From the NCBI GenBank assembly GCA_034926605.1, contig JAYFQV010000012.1:62001-126000 (forward strand): DNA of 64,000 nt. The letters run 5' to 3'. The notes below the pieces were generated by a model. The model was not told where the DNA came from, searched no databases, and saw nothing but the letters and a program-made list of their open reading frames with translations. This document shows positions 34,582 through 43,698 of the stretch, in pieces (positions within the stretch are counted from its first letter, which is position 1; every line of letters begins with the position of its first letter). The position numbers and the translations under genes were made by a program. This DNA is from CALXXL01 sp034926605 (GTDB lineage: Bacteria > Verrucomicrobiota > Lentisphaeria > Victivallales > Victivallaceae).

Positions 34582-36408
34582 TCATATTTTCTGAACGGAG
34601 AACCTTGCGGTAAGCGCCGCCGGATCGGCCGCGGTCAGTTTCAGTTTCACAATGTCGCCCAGCAGCAGCTTGCCGGGGTAGCGGGTCTTGTATTCATAGG
34701 CCAGCTCCGGGATGATGAAGGTGCGGCGCCCGTCGATGTCCGACACCAGCACCGCCTCGCACTCGTAGTCCGGGTGCTGTTTCAGCCACACCATCGTCCA
34801 GAACTCGTTGCACTGGCGCTCCAGTTTGCGGCGCTCCTCCGCGCCGGGAACCCCGGCGGCGGCCCGCTCTTCGATCTCGCTGGCGGGCATCAGGCTTTGG
34901 CCGAGAATGGCCCGGCGCAGCTGCTGAAGCGCCAGCAGATCGCCGTAGCGCCGCAGCGGGCTGGTGACGCGGACATAGGGATCGAGCCCCAGCCCGGCGT
35001 GAAGGCCGGGCGTGGTGGTCATCACGCTGGCGGCACAGGAACGGCGCAGGCTGAACATGGCGGCCATGGTCTCGCCGCGTTCGGCGGTGTCGGGCGGCGA
35101 CTGCACCGCGAACGGCAGCGGAATGTCTTCGGCCGCGGCGCGACGCGCCACGGCGGCGCCGGCGGCCAGCATCGAGTTGGCGACCAGCTCGCGCACCGGA
35201 GTGACCGGAACCGGAATGAACGTGATACGCCCGTCCATAAAACGGATTTTTACCTCAGGAAGCCGGATGAACAGTGCGCCGTCGGCCTCTCGCCGTTCGC
35301 GGAATCGTTCGAGTTCCGGGCGTATGCCGGCCAGCGTCGGGCCATCCCACAGCGCCTCGGCGTCGGAATAGGAGCAGCGGGTGACTTTTATGGTGGATAG
35401 ACACATCTTCGCCAGTTCGGCCCGGCCTTCGGAGTCGATTTTCAGCGCAAAACTGATTGCGGGCGAAACCGGATTCAGCCCCAGCCCGTATCTTTGGGTG
35501 GCCTCGAACGGAAGCATGTGGGAAACCAGTTCGGGGATATAAAGATTCGAACCGCGCGCCGCCGCCTCCGCGTCGGCCTCCGAGCCGGAGGTGACGACAC
35601 TGGCCGGGTCGGCCACATGAATCCAGACCAGACCGTCGGCAAAGCTCACCGCGTCGTCGGGGTCGTGGCTGTCGGCGTCGTCGATGGCCAGAGCTTCCAT
35701 CGCGGTAAGGTCCTCACGCGGCTCTTCGGGCGTCTCCGCCAGGCCGATGGCCGGGTCGGAAACCGGAACCGCAAAGCGGCGCGGCCACGGATCGATGAAA
35801 TCGTCCCATACGCCGGTGCGCAGCAGAAGTTGCTGCGCCTTTTCCCGGGTTGCCTCGATCCCGAGTTCGCGCATGGTCTTGCTGTTTTCGGTCTCGCCGT
35901 AAGCGAGCATCTCGACATCGCGCAGATACTGCCGGTCGCCCTCCTGGAGCGCGCCCGTCTTGACCCGGTCGAGAAATCCGGCGCGCTGCGCGGCGGCGCG
36001 CTCCTTCTCGTCCCGCTTGGCCAGCGCGGCGGCCACCTCTTCGCACGGGCGGCAGCGCACCCCTTCCGCGACCGACCCGGCAAAATAGAGATTAGCGGTG
36101 AGTATTTCCCATGCCCCGATCGCGTTGCCGGAGTTATCGGAACCGAACAGCAGCGAGGTGAACTCGACAAACGGCAGCGTTTCGCTTTCCATCAGTTCGG
36201 CGGCCTCGGCGCAGTCCGGCGCCCGTTCCGGAACCGGCGGCAGCGCCGCGCGGCCGCTGCCGCGATGCAGAAGTTCAACATCCTTGAAACGCACGCTCTT
36301 GCCGTCGCCCGAAGCGGTAAGCAGTTCCAGCTTCTCTCCGGCCACAGCGGCGACAACCGCAGGCCTGGCACGGTAGATTACGATATTCCCGACCGAGAAA
36401 ACAGCCAT
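34582..36408 (-). CDS. RNase II/RNase R-family exoribonuclease (RNB domain)
   Basis: A 608-residue 3'-to-5' exoribonuclease-like protein. The RNB catalytic aspartates are in AIDDADSHDPDDAVSF (around residues 240-255), and PYVRVTSPLRRYGDLLALQQL is the conserved RNB C-terminal signature. The C-terminal ~70 residues form an S1-like RNA-binding strand domain. N-terminal cold-shock domains of classical RNase R are not obvious, so it is a shorter RNase II-type member. The ATG is preceded by AAAGG, but the terminator of the giant repeat gene ends only ~16 bases upstream, so its promoter is not obvious. Confidence 0.92.
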   Translation of the reverse strand: MAVFSVGNIVIYRARPAVVAAVAGEKLELLTASGDGKSVRFKDVELLHRGSGRAALPPVPERAPDCAEAAELMESETLPFVEFTSLLFGSDNSGNAIGAWEILTANLYFAGSVAEGVRCRPCEEVAAALAKRDEKERAAAQRAGFLDRVKTGALQEGDRQYLRDVEMLAYGETENSKTMRELGIEATREKAQQLLLRTGVWDDFIDPWPRRFAVPVSDPAIGLAETPEEPREDLTAMEALAIDDADSHDPDDAVSFADGLVWIHVADPASVVTSGSEADAEAAARGSNLYIPELVSHMLPFEATQRYGLGLNPVSPAISFALKIDSEGRAELAKMCLSTIKVTRCSYSDAEALWDGPTLAGIRPELERFRERREADGALFIRLPEVKIRFMDGRITFIPVPVTPVRELVANSMLAAGAAVARRAAAEDIPLPFAVQSPPDTAERGETMAAMFSLRRSCAASVMTTTPGLHAGLGLDPYVRVTSPLRRYGDLLALQQLRRAILGQSLMPASEIEERAAAGVPGAEERRKLERQCNEFWTMVWLKQHPDYECEAVLVSDIDGRRTFIIPELAYEYKTRYPGKLLLGDIVKLKLTAADPAALTARFSVQKI

Positions 36409-36423
36409 TTTTTCCTTTCAGCA

Positions 36424-36448
36424 ATAAAAAAGCCCGATTGCTCGGGCT
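36424..36448 (-). terminator. Rho-independent terminator of the second giant repeat gene
   Basis: On the minus strand AGCCCGA-GCAA-TCGGGCT (36431-36448) is followed by TTTTTATT. The plus strand also ends in T, so it may be bidirectional. It ends ~16 bases before the RNase II start. Confidence 0.9.
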
Positions 36449-36470
36449 TTTTCGAGTTTTTTGGGTTAAG

Positions 36471-38930
36471 CTATGCTTTGGTGAACACGACCTTGGCCAC
36501 ACCGTTTTCGACCTTGGTGGCAAAAGTCTGCCCTTCGATCGTGAGGCTCTCGCCGAAGCTGATCGAACCGAGCAGCGCGCCGTCCTTGTAGATGCTGGTG
36601 GCGCAGCCGATGATAGCCTCATCAAGCACGTCCATCAGAGCGAAGGTGGTGGCGGAGGAGAGGTTGGCGGTGTAGAAGTCGATGTCGATGGCGGAGGATT
36701 CGGAGACCATGAAGTCGCTGTCGGCCATACTGGTGCCGTAGTTGGTCTTGGTGCGTCCGCTCATGTCGAAGACGAAATTCTCGGCGGTGGCTTTGCCGTT
36801 GGTCAGATCGACCGCGGTGTTGCCGGTGAAGCTGATCGCGTCCATGTTCTGGATCGCGCCGTTGAACGCGCCCTTGAACGCGGAGAACACCAGCTCGCTG
36901 GTGGCTTCCTCGCTGCCGGGGGTGTTGGTGACGGTGCCGTCGACAATACCGCTGAAGTTCAGGTTGGTACCGGAGCCGCCGACGACGATGGTGGAATCCC
37001 ACACGGTGGTGGTGCCGTTGCGGAACGGATTGGCCGAACCGGCGTAGATGTTGCCTTCGATGGTGATGGTGTTGCCTTTGGCGGCGTTGATGATGATGGT
37101 GGATTCGTCAACGGTGGAGAAGCCGCCGTTCGCCACATAGCCGCCGGCGTAGATGCTGCCGGTCACGGTGGTGACGCCGCTGATGGTGATGTTGGTCTTG
37201 CCGACAACCGCGGTGGAATCCTGATCCTGAGCCATGCCGCCGGCCACCAGGTAGCCGACGGTGCTGTTGGAAACATTGATGACAACGGTGCCGCCGACGG
37301 AGATCGAACCGCCGTCGACCGCCATGCCGCCGCCGACGATCCAGTTGGTGGGACCGGCGGTGATCTTGGAATTGGCGGTGTGGGTGGCTCCGCTGACCGT
37401 CACGTTAACGTCGCCGGCGACGGAGGCGATGCTGCCGTCCTGGGCGCGTCCGGCCGCAAAGACCAGGCCGTTGAGGCTGGCGCCGGTGATGACCAGATCC
37501 ACGTTGCCTTCCACCGAAGAGGTCTCGGTGGCGCCGATCACGCCGCCGTAGATGTTGGCGGTATGGGTGGCGGCGTTGCCGGAAGTGAATTCGATTTCCA
37601 CATTACCGGCGATCTTGGTGTCCTGACCGGCGGCGACCAGCGCGGCGGCCTTGCCCTGGGAAATGACAACGTTGACGCTCTTGCCGTCGGTGCCATAGGT
37701 GCCGTAGATGTAATGCGCGACCATGCCGGCGTTGTTCAGGTACACATAATTGTTGCCGGTGCCGCCGACCACGCGGGCCACGGAGCCGGAACCGTTGAGG
37801 TTCAAATAAACATCCTCGGTGACGGTGCCGCCGGAAATGGTGTTGAAGGTACCGGCGCCGACGCTGCCGGCATAGCCGTTGGCCGTGAGGTAGCTGGAAT
37901 CCGAACCGAAGGTGAAGGCCGAACTGGTGATCGCCTTGATGTTGATCGGCGCGCTAGCCCACGCATAGGGCCAGGTGGCGTTGCCCGGCGTGGTGGTCAC
38001 GGTGAGGCACAGGCACTTGGTGGTGACGGTGGGATAACGCGGATTCAGCGCCACGTCCTGAATATTGAGGGTGTAGCTGCCGGTGGAGATGGTCTTGGTC
38101 TGGTCGAGGCTGATCGTGGTCAGGGCCTGGCCGAGCATGTTCTTGATGGTGATGGTGCCGCCGAAAGTCGTGGAATTGGAGGCCAGCACGTAGCGGCCGT
38201 CGGCCTGCGAGTTGGAAAGAGTCAGCGACAGATTGGCGCCGGAGAAGTTATCGAGCGAAGCGTCCGCGAATGGGGTGATGGTGGTGGTGGACGGTGGCAG
38301 ATGGGTTTCGAGGTGCATGGTCACGTTAAGCCCGGTGGCGCTGACGGTGCCGCCGAGGAAACGGGTGGCGCCGTAGATTTCCAGCGAACCGGAGAGAGTG
38401 ACGCTGCTGTAGAACCAGGCGGCGCCGCCGTCCTTGACCATGATGTCGCCGGCGTTGCTGTTGGCGTTGAAACGGGCGGTGGCGCTGTTGCCGACGAGGA
38501 TTTCGCGGGCGACGGAACCGGCGTTCACATAGAGCACCGTGCCGGTGCCGAGGGAGACTGCGGTGGCGGAGCCGAAATCGGCGACCGTCATATAGCCGCC
38601 GTCGACCAGCGCGGTGGCGGAGGCGAAGCAGCCGGAACTGACCACGAAGGTCGCGTTGGAAGTGACACGGGTCTGATAGGCGGAGGCGAAATTCTTGCCG
38701 TCGGAGCTGATAAGGTCCATGCGGGCGTCGTCAGCCTGAAGCGAAGTCTCATAAACTTTGCCGCCGAGCACCAGGACCGTGCCGCCGGCGATCACGCTGG
38801 TATTGCTGGCGATATCGCTGTTTTCGACAACCAGACGTTCGACATCGCCATTGGCGCCTACCACAACGTCATTATAGATTGTACCTTTCAGCTGGATGCC
38901 GCCGTCTTCGACCTGATAATCGTAACTCAT
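36471..38930 (-). CDS. Giant glycine-rich beta-repeat protein, paralogous C-terminal module
   Basis: An 819-residue protein without a signal peptide (start MSYDYQVEDGGIQLKG). Residues ~1-330 are irregular strand-loop-strand repeats and ~330-660 are ~45-residue units with V-x-G-N/D-V-x-V-x-I and I-Y-A/G-GG motifs, the same unit seen near the C terminus of the protein at 9558. The final ~160 residues also correspond: an L-x-F-x-x-F-x-G-x-FNG-like element, then a last beta module ending in a hydrophobic strand plus short tail (VAKVVFTKA against IRLVYTLA). GAGGAG precedes the ATG, and it has its own promoter and terminator. It probably belongs to the same export route and surface class as the protein at 9558. 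Function unknown. Confidence 0.9.
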   Translation of the reverse strand: MSYDYQVEDGGIQLKGTIYNDVVVGANGDVERLVVENSDIASNTSVIAGGTVLVLGGKVYETSLQADDARMDLISSDGKNFASAYQTRVTSNATFVVSSGCFASATALVDGGYMTVADFGSATAVSLGTGTVLYVNAGSVAREILVGNSATARFNANSNAGDIMVKDGGAAWFYSSVTLSGSLEIYGATRFLGGTVSATGLNVTMHLETHLPPSTTTITPFADASLDNFSGANLSLTLSNSQADGRYVLASNSTTFGGTITIKNMLGQALTTISLDQTKTISTGSYTLNIQDVALNPRYPTVTTKCLCLTVTTTPGNATWPYAWASAPINIKAITSSAFTFGSDSSYLTANGYAGSVGAGTFNTISGGTVTEDVYLNLNGSGSVARVVGGTGNNYVYLNNAGMVAHYIYGTYGTDGKSVNVVISQGKAAALVAAGQDTKIAGNVEIEFTSGNAATHTANIYGGVIGATETSSVEGNVDLVITGASLNGLVFAAGRAQDGSIASVAGDVNVTVSGATHTANSKITAGPTNWIVGGGMAVDGGSISVGGTVVINVSNSTVGYLVAGGMAQDQDSTAVVGKTNITISGVTTVTGSIYAGGYVANGGFSTVDESTIIINAAKGNTITIEGNIYAGSANPFRNGTTTVWDSTIVVGGSGTNLNFSGIVDGTVTNTPGSEEATSELVFSAFKGAFNGAIQNMDAISFTGNTAVDLTNGKATAENFVFDMSGRTKTNYGTSMADSDFMVSESSAIDIDFYTANLSSATTFALMDVLDEAIIGCATSIYKDGALLGSISFGESLTIEGQTFATKVENGVAKVVFTKA

Positions 38931-38991
38931 TGCTGGACTCCTCAGTTAGGGTTTTGAGTAAAAATAGCTTTGCAGTTTAAACTTTGAGGTG

Positions 38992-39020
38992 AATATAGCA
39001 CGCGTCAAATACGATTTCAA
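38992..39020 (-). promoter_or_regulatory. Promoter of the second giant repeat gene
   Basis: On the minus strand TTGAAA (39015-39020), a 17-base spacer ending in TGC (extended -10) and TATATT (38992-38997) give a leader of about 60 bases. Confidence 0.65.
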
Positions 39021-39078
39021 CCCCTTGGCGCGATAAATAACGCGAAAAACATTTTTTTTATTTTTTTGAGCTTACGGG

Positions 39079-39106
39079 TTGATTTTCGTCAAAAGCGTAG
39101 TATCTT
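39079..39106 (+). promoter_or_regulatory. Promoter of the tRNA cluster
   Basis: TTGATT (39079-39084), a 16-base spacer and TATCTT (39101-39106) precede tRNA-Leu by about 30 bases. Confidence 0.5.
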
Positions 39107-39137
39107 AATCTCCGTGCAAAGAAGGTTATTCCTGGTT

Positions 39138-39222
39138 GCCGACGTGGCGGAATTGGCAGACGCGCTGCGTTCAGGTCGCAGTTCTTCACGGAGTGTGGGT
39201 TCGACTCCCACCGTCGGTACCA
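39138..39222 (+). tRNA. tRNA-Leu (CAG)
   Basis: An 85-base cloverleaf. The acceptor stem GCCGACG pairs with CGTCGGT (wobble first pair), the encoded CCA is at 39220-39222 and the anticodon loop TTCAGGT reads CAG. The long variable arm fits leucine (class II). It is the first of three tRNAs. Confidence 0.95.
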
Positions 39223-39263
39223 ATTTTTTTGTACGGGTTGACAAGCGGGTTGAGATATAGCTT

Positions 39264-39337
39264 GCGGGTATGGCATAACGGCTGTGCACCAGCCTTCCAA
39301 GCTGGATATAGGGGTTCGACCCCCCTTACCCGCTCCA
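39264..39337 (+). tRNA. tRNA-Gly (TCC)
   Basis: A 74-base cloverleaf. The acceptor stem GCGGGTA pairs with TACCCGC, CCA is encoded (39335-39337) and the anticodon loop CTTCCAA reads TCC, decoding GGA. Confidence 0.95.
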
Positions 39338-39350
39338 ATTTAATTACACT

Positions 39351-39435
39351 GGTGGGGTTCCCGAGTGGCTAAAGGGGGCAGACTGTAAATCTGCTAGCGA
39401 TGCTTTCGGTGGTTCGAACCCACCCCCCACCACCA
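39351..39435 (+). tRNA. tRNA-Tyr (GTA)
   Basis: An 85-base class II cloverleaf. The acceptor stem GGTGGGG pairs with CCCCACC, CCA is encoded (39433-39435) and the anticodon loop CTGTAAA reads GTA. Confidence 0.95.
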
Positions 39436-39446
39436 ATTTAATAAGT

Positions 39447-39484
39447 AAGGACTTATGGATAAAACCACAAGTCCTTTTTTATTT
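39447..39484 (+). terminator. Rho-independent terminator of the tRNA cluster
   Basis: AAGGACTT / AAGTCCTT (39447-39476) form an 8-bp stem followed by TTTTTTT, directly after tRNA-Tyr. Confidence 0.9.
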
Positions 39485-39546
39485 TCCGCGTTTCGACTTC
39501 GCAGCCGCTCCCAGGACGCGAACGCTGCACGGAAGCGCGGTTCCCG

Positions 39547-40848
39547 TCATCTGTACATATCTATCAATCTTTGATACTCTTCAGGAACAGGGTATTGATA
39601 TTGGCGATATTGCCGACTGGCCTTCTTCCACTCGCTCTCAAGCAACTTGTACTTATCCCGACTGAACGTCCTGTACATCGAACTCATCCAGGCCAGCCTC
39701 ATGAAATCACGGAAATATCTCACCTTATAACCGACACTCCATTCATATTCATATGCCGCCGAACGCTGAATGTCAACAGGGGTAATCCCATTGTATTCCA
39801 AAGAGTTACTCAATGGATTGAGTAAAACATGACGGCTCCGCAGATACGGCTTCCCGGATTTTACCTCCAATCCGGGAAGCGCTCCGATGCCATACCACGA
39901 GCCCAGCAGATTTCCCCGTTCGTCATATCTTGACCGGAGTCTGAACATCTTGTCAGCCATTGGCGATACCAGCACCGGCCGGGGCGGTCCGACCATCTCC
40001 CCTTTCTGATTATCATAGACAAAGCCGGCGTCGAACATCTTAGCATAGCCGTCGACCGGAGCCTCGTATTGCAAAGTGAATTTTCCTTTTCCCAACATAG
40101 CCCCCATCGACACCGGGGCAATTTCAATCACACCATCGCCGTCGTTGGCGAAATCATAACGGATATTGTATTCAACGCGCTGCCCGTCGGCGGACGTCGA
40201 TTTTTTTGAAACGGTGATGGTAAGGTCGCCCACCCTTCCGCTTTTACCATATGGCGGGACAAAATCGGAGGCGTATAAATCGAACGGCATAGCCACATCC
40301 AGACTCTTGATTTCAACAGGATTATCTGCATAACTTTCTGCCATGGCCACAGGATGCCGCTTCTTTCTTGTCTTAATCTCGATTTCAGCCCGCCACGGTT
40401 TGCTTACATCAACCGTTTTTTCCCCCGACGGAAATTCTATTTCCTTATTCCTCGAAGACGGCTTATATATATCTTTGACGGCGCCCTTTCCCGGAACACA
40501 TGACACACTCTCATAATCATGCCAATAGTCATCCACAACAGAGACCATTGTGCCGGGGTAATATGATGCACGGCAGCATAAGCTGACGTTTCCGGTGCTG
40601 TCGGTCGTTCCCCATACCAGCTTGCAATCGAACTTGCCGGGCTCGGCGATAACAAAAGCACCGCAGACCACGACTCCGCCCACCGGCACGCCGTCATCTT
40701 TGTCCATCACGGTGACTTCGACTATGCAGTCATTCAATATATAATTCGGGCTGTCTTTTTTGCCCAATTTGATCAAATTCTGTCCATTTGCAAACACGAA
40801 CGGAAAAATCAACGCTAGAATAAGGCTGCTTTTCATTGCTGCGCGCAT
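39547..40848 (-). CDS. Exported protein of unknown function
   Basis: A 433-residue protein with an N-terminal signal peptide (hydrophobic SLILALIFPFVFANGQ). I see no recognised domain. An N-terminal beta-rich region includes VTVMDKDDGVPVGGVVV, reminiscent of carboxypeptidase-regulatory or Ig-like repeats in which small proteins modulate a parameter; this is weak. The C-terminal ~80 residues are rich in Tyr, Arg and Trp. Base composition is lower in GC than neighbouring genes. The ATG at 40848 has GGAG eight bases upstream; a second ATG (40836) is possible. It lies downstream of, and on the same strand as, the vWA operon, after a ~90-base gap. Confidence 0.6.
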   Translation of the reverse strand: MRAAMKSSLILALIFPFVFANGQNLIKLGKKDSPNYILNDCIVEVTVMDKDDGVPVGGVVVCGAFVIAEPGKFDCKLVWGTTDSTGNVSLCCRASYYPGTMVSVVDDYWHDYESVSCVPGKGAVKDIYKPSSRNKEIEFPSGEKTVDVSKPWRAEIEIKTRKKRHPVAMAESYADNPVEIKSLDVAMPFDLYASDFVPPYGKSGRVGDLTITVSKKSTSADGQRVEYNIRYDFANDGDGVIEIAPVSMGAMLGKGKFTLQYEAPVDGYAKMFDAGFVYDNQKGEMVGPPRPVLVSPMADKMFRLRSRYDERGNLLGSWYGIGALPGLEVKSGKPYLRSRHVLLNPLSNSLEYNGITPVDIQRSAAYEYEWSVGYKVRYFRDFMRLAWMSSMYRTFSRDKYKLLESEWKKASRQYRQYQYPVPEEYQRLIDMYR

Positions 40849-40941
40849 AGATCGATCTCCATGATTCCAATATTCAAATTCTTAGTACAAATTCAATATA
40901 TGCGATGGCTTTTGAAGAGGGGATCGACATTGCCCCCGGCA

Positions 40942-43698
40942 TCATTTGCGCTTGGCTTTCCTGAGTGCGTCGATCATGGCGTTGATGCTTTCTTGCGGAT
41001 TCTCGACCGATTCCGTCTTCGGTTTCACCACTTCCGTCGCGGCCGGATGCGGCGCGTGCCCGGCAGCGCGTCTTTTTTGCGGTTTCGGCACGGTATTCGA
41101 TTTCACCGTACCCACCGTGGGGATGGAGAAACCGCGGCGGCGGCCGGAAAACAGGTTCAGCCGCCTCACCGCCACTTCGAACAGGAACAATGCGGCGGCG
41201 ACCGCCAGCAGGAGACGGGTAATATCCACTTTGCGGCGCACTTCCGGCACCTCGCTCCAGATTTTTGCCGGGTCGCCGCGCTCCGTTCCACCGGTTATGC
41301 GGCACAGGCGCTCCAGCTCTCCGGTCAGCCCGGACGTCCTGGGCGCATATTCGGGGGAATAGAGTTCGGCGACCGGAGCCAGCGGCTGCGGGCGGCCGCC
41401 CGGCCAGGATACGGTGCCCAGATAGACGTCTCCCCCGGTCAGCGGCACGATGGCCGACATGCGGTCGGGGGCGACCCATTCGAAACGGTCGGCCCGAATG
41501 CGGTTTTCGCGACCGCGCCGGGAGATCACGGTATTCAGCGTCGGATTTTCGCTCCATGGATCGGCGGCGCGTTCGGGGTCGAGAAAAACGTCAACATGGA
41601 GTGCTCCGTTGGCGGTATGCTGCGAGATAAGGTAATCGGCGCCGCCCGAATCCGGAGTCTGTATCCACCCGGCAAGATTGGAAAACAGCGCCGGCGCGGT
41701 GGGATCGGCGGCAAAGTCCCCGGTGTATTCGCCGTCCGCCTCTCCGGTGAAGACGGCGGCGCGGCCGAGCCCTGCATAACCGACCGCCGCCAGCGGAGCG
41801 GTGAATTCGTCGTCGGAAACCAGCAGCACCTGCGAGTTGGGGGCGGGATAACAGAGATTGTAACCGCCCAGATTCACAGTGCCGGTGAGCGCGGCGCCGC
41901 CGACAAGCCGGGCGGCTCCGGTGTAGTGGCCGGCCACGGCGGACTCGACGAAGCTGTTGCGCGCAACCTGAAAAAGGTCCTGTACGAAGATGCGCGGCAG
42001 ATCGGAAGCGCGGTCGCAGAAAAAGCACTCGCCGCCGCCGCGCGCGGCGATGTCCTTCAGGAATTCGGCGTCGCGGTCGCCGGCGTTTCCAAGCCCGACC
42101 ACGCTTACGGTGATTCCGGAGGAGGTGGCCAATCCAAGCAGTTTTTGGTACTGGTCGGGTTCCTCGGCGTCGGCGGCGTCGGCAAACAGCAGCACGTGAC
42201 GGGTTCCTGCGTTCGACGTCTTGAGCTCATCTATGGCGGCGACCAGCGCAGTATAGCAGAAGATGCCGCCGCCTTCGGACTCTATACGCAAAATTTCATT
42301 GGCGGCGCCGCCCAGTTCGGAAACCCGGGTCAGCGGAATCACCACGTGAGGGCTGGAATCCACCGCTATCGCGGCGAACTCATCGGACGGCATCAGCTCG
42401 GAGAGCACCTCCACCGTGGCCTGGTCGGCCATGTCCATCTTGGTGCCGCCCTCCACCGTCATACCCATGCTGCCGGAACGGTCCAGCGCCACCGCGATTG
42501 CCAGCGAACTTTTGCGAACCTCTTTACGCTGTTCCATTGAAACCGGCAATATGCCGTCCAGCGGCGAATGAAAATAGCCTCCGACAGCGAAAGACTGGCG
42601 GCCACCGGTCACCATCACGCCGACCGCGCCGGTGCGAACCATGTCGCGCAGAAGTTCCATTCCCCCCACGCCAAGCTCGTCGACCGGAACATTTTCAAGG
42701 ATTACCCCGGAACAGCCGGCCAGCGACTCCGGCCGCAGCCGGGCCGACGACGGCGGGTGCGCCGCCACGTCGAATCCGTTGGCCTTCAGCAGCCGGGCCA
42801 GATTGCCGCTGGGGGAGGAGCTGAGCAGCAGCAGCGGCTTGCGGCCGCTTATCTCCACCAGCACCCGGCCGGTATTGTTCTCGGGCACCTCGTCGGCAAC
42901 GTCCGAAGTCCCTTTGATTTCGAACCGGTAGTCGATCACCCCCGGCGCGGACCCGCCGTCGCGCCAGAACACGGTGTTTTCGCCCGCCTGCAGCTCAACC
43001 GGCAATTCCTTCCACTCGCCGCCGTTTTTGCGGATCCGGCATATAGCTTTCCGGGCGTCCGGCGAAACGATCCCCACACTGATGGTATAGAATTCGCCCG
43101 GCGCGGCTTTGGCCGGAGCGTCGATCCCGGTTATGGCAAGGTCTCCGAACGGACGGCGCTCGAGCAGACGATAATCCACCGCCACGTTGCGCGCCGCGGC
43201 CCGGGCGAACACCGGCGCCGGGTCGCGCCGGGTCCAGCGGCCGTCGGACACGATCAGTATCCGCCCCGGCCGGTCGGCCGGAATATACTGCAAGGCAAGC
43301 TCCACCGCTCCGGCAAGATCGGATGAATCGATATCGTCTACATAGGCTGAAAGTCCCTCGAACCCGGGAGCTTCCGGCAATTTCTCCACCGTCGCGGCTC
43401 CGCCGAATCCGATAACGCCGGTCTGTGCTCCCACGGGCATGGCGGCCATGACTTTTTTTGCGCATTCCGTCTCGCGCCTACCGGCGTCTGGCGGCATCGA
43501 CCGGCTGCGGTCGGCCACCACCATGACCACTCCGCCCGGGCGCGGCATCTCCGTCACAATGCCGGCCAGCGCCGCCGCAAGCAGGAGATATACCGCCGCC
43601 CGCGGCAGATCGAGGCGAAGCAAATGGTGCCGCCGCCACATGAACAGCGCCGCCAGCGGCAGCAGTACCAGAAAAGCGGCAGGAAACATTATCGACAT
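40942..43698 (-). CDS. Membrane-anchored von Willebrand factor A (MIDAS) protein of the MoxR operon
   Basis: A 918-residue protein. Two N-terminal helices (AAFLVLLPLAALFMW and the following YLLLAAALAGI) are followed by a first vWA-like domain (VVADRSRSM) and a second with a MIDAS signature AVALDRSGSMGMT around residues 405-417, with the later metal ligands in CYTALVAAI and FADAADAEEP. A GATase-like/transglutaminase-like middle region and a C-terminal helix near 840 precede a basic tail. The role is probably a metal-dependent adhesion or assembly partner acting with MoxR. It starts at the ATG at 43698 (GGAGG upstream), sharing a base with the BatA-like stop (TGATG). Confidence 0.9.
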   Translation of the reverse strand: MSIMFPAAFLVLLPLAALFMWRRHHLLRLDLPRAAVYLLLAAALAGIVTEMPRPGGVVMVVADRSRSMPPDAGRRETECAKKVMAAMPVGAQTGVIGFGGAATVEKLPEAPGFEGLSAYVDDIDSSDLAGAVELALQYIPADRPGRILIVSDGRWTRRDPAPVFARAAARNVAVDYRLLERRPFGDLAITGIDAPAKAAPGEFYTISVGIVSPDARKAICRIRKNGGEWKELPVELQAGENTVFWRDGGSAPGVIDYRFEIKGTSDVADEVPENNTGRVLVEISGRKPLLLLSSSPSGNLARLLKANGFDVAAHPPSSARLRPESLAGCSGVILENVPVDELGVGGMELLRDMVRTGAVGVMVTGGRQSFAVGGYFHSPLDGILPVSMEQRKEVRKSSLAIAVALDRSGSMGMTVEGGTKMDMADQATVEVLSELMPSDEFAAIAVDSSPHVVIPLTRVSELGGAANEILRIESEGGGIFCYTALVAAIDELKTSNAGTRHVLLFADAADAEEPDQYQKLLGLATSSGITVSVVGLGNAGDRDAEFLKDIAARGGGECFFCDRASDLPRIFVQDLFQVARNSFVESAVAGHYTGAARLVGGAALTGTVNLGGYNLCYPAPNSQVLLVSDDEFTAPLAAVGYAGLGRAAVFTGEADGEYTGDFAADPTAPALFSNLAGWIQTPDSGGADYLISQHTANGALHVDVFLDPERAADPWSENPTLNTVISRRGRENRIRADRFEWVAPDRMSAIVPLTGGDVYLGTVSWPGGRPQPLAPVAELYSPEYAPRTSGLTGELERLCRITGGTERGDPAKIWSEVPEVRRKVDITRLLLAVAAALFLFEVAVRRLNLFSGRRRGFSIPTVGTVKSNTVPKPQKRRAAGHAPHPAATEVVKPKTESVENPQESINAMIDALRKAKRK

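Noticed and set aside
36438..38957. An 839-residue plus-strand open frame opposite the second giant gene
   Set aside because: It has His/Asp/Gly-rich, low-complexity translation typical of an antisense shadow; the minus strand is the real gene.
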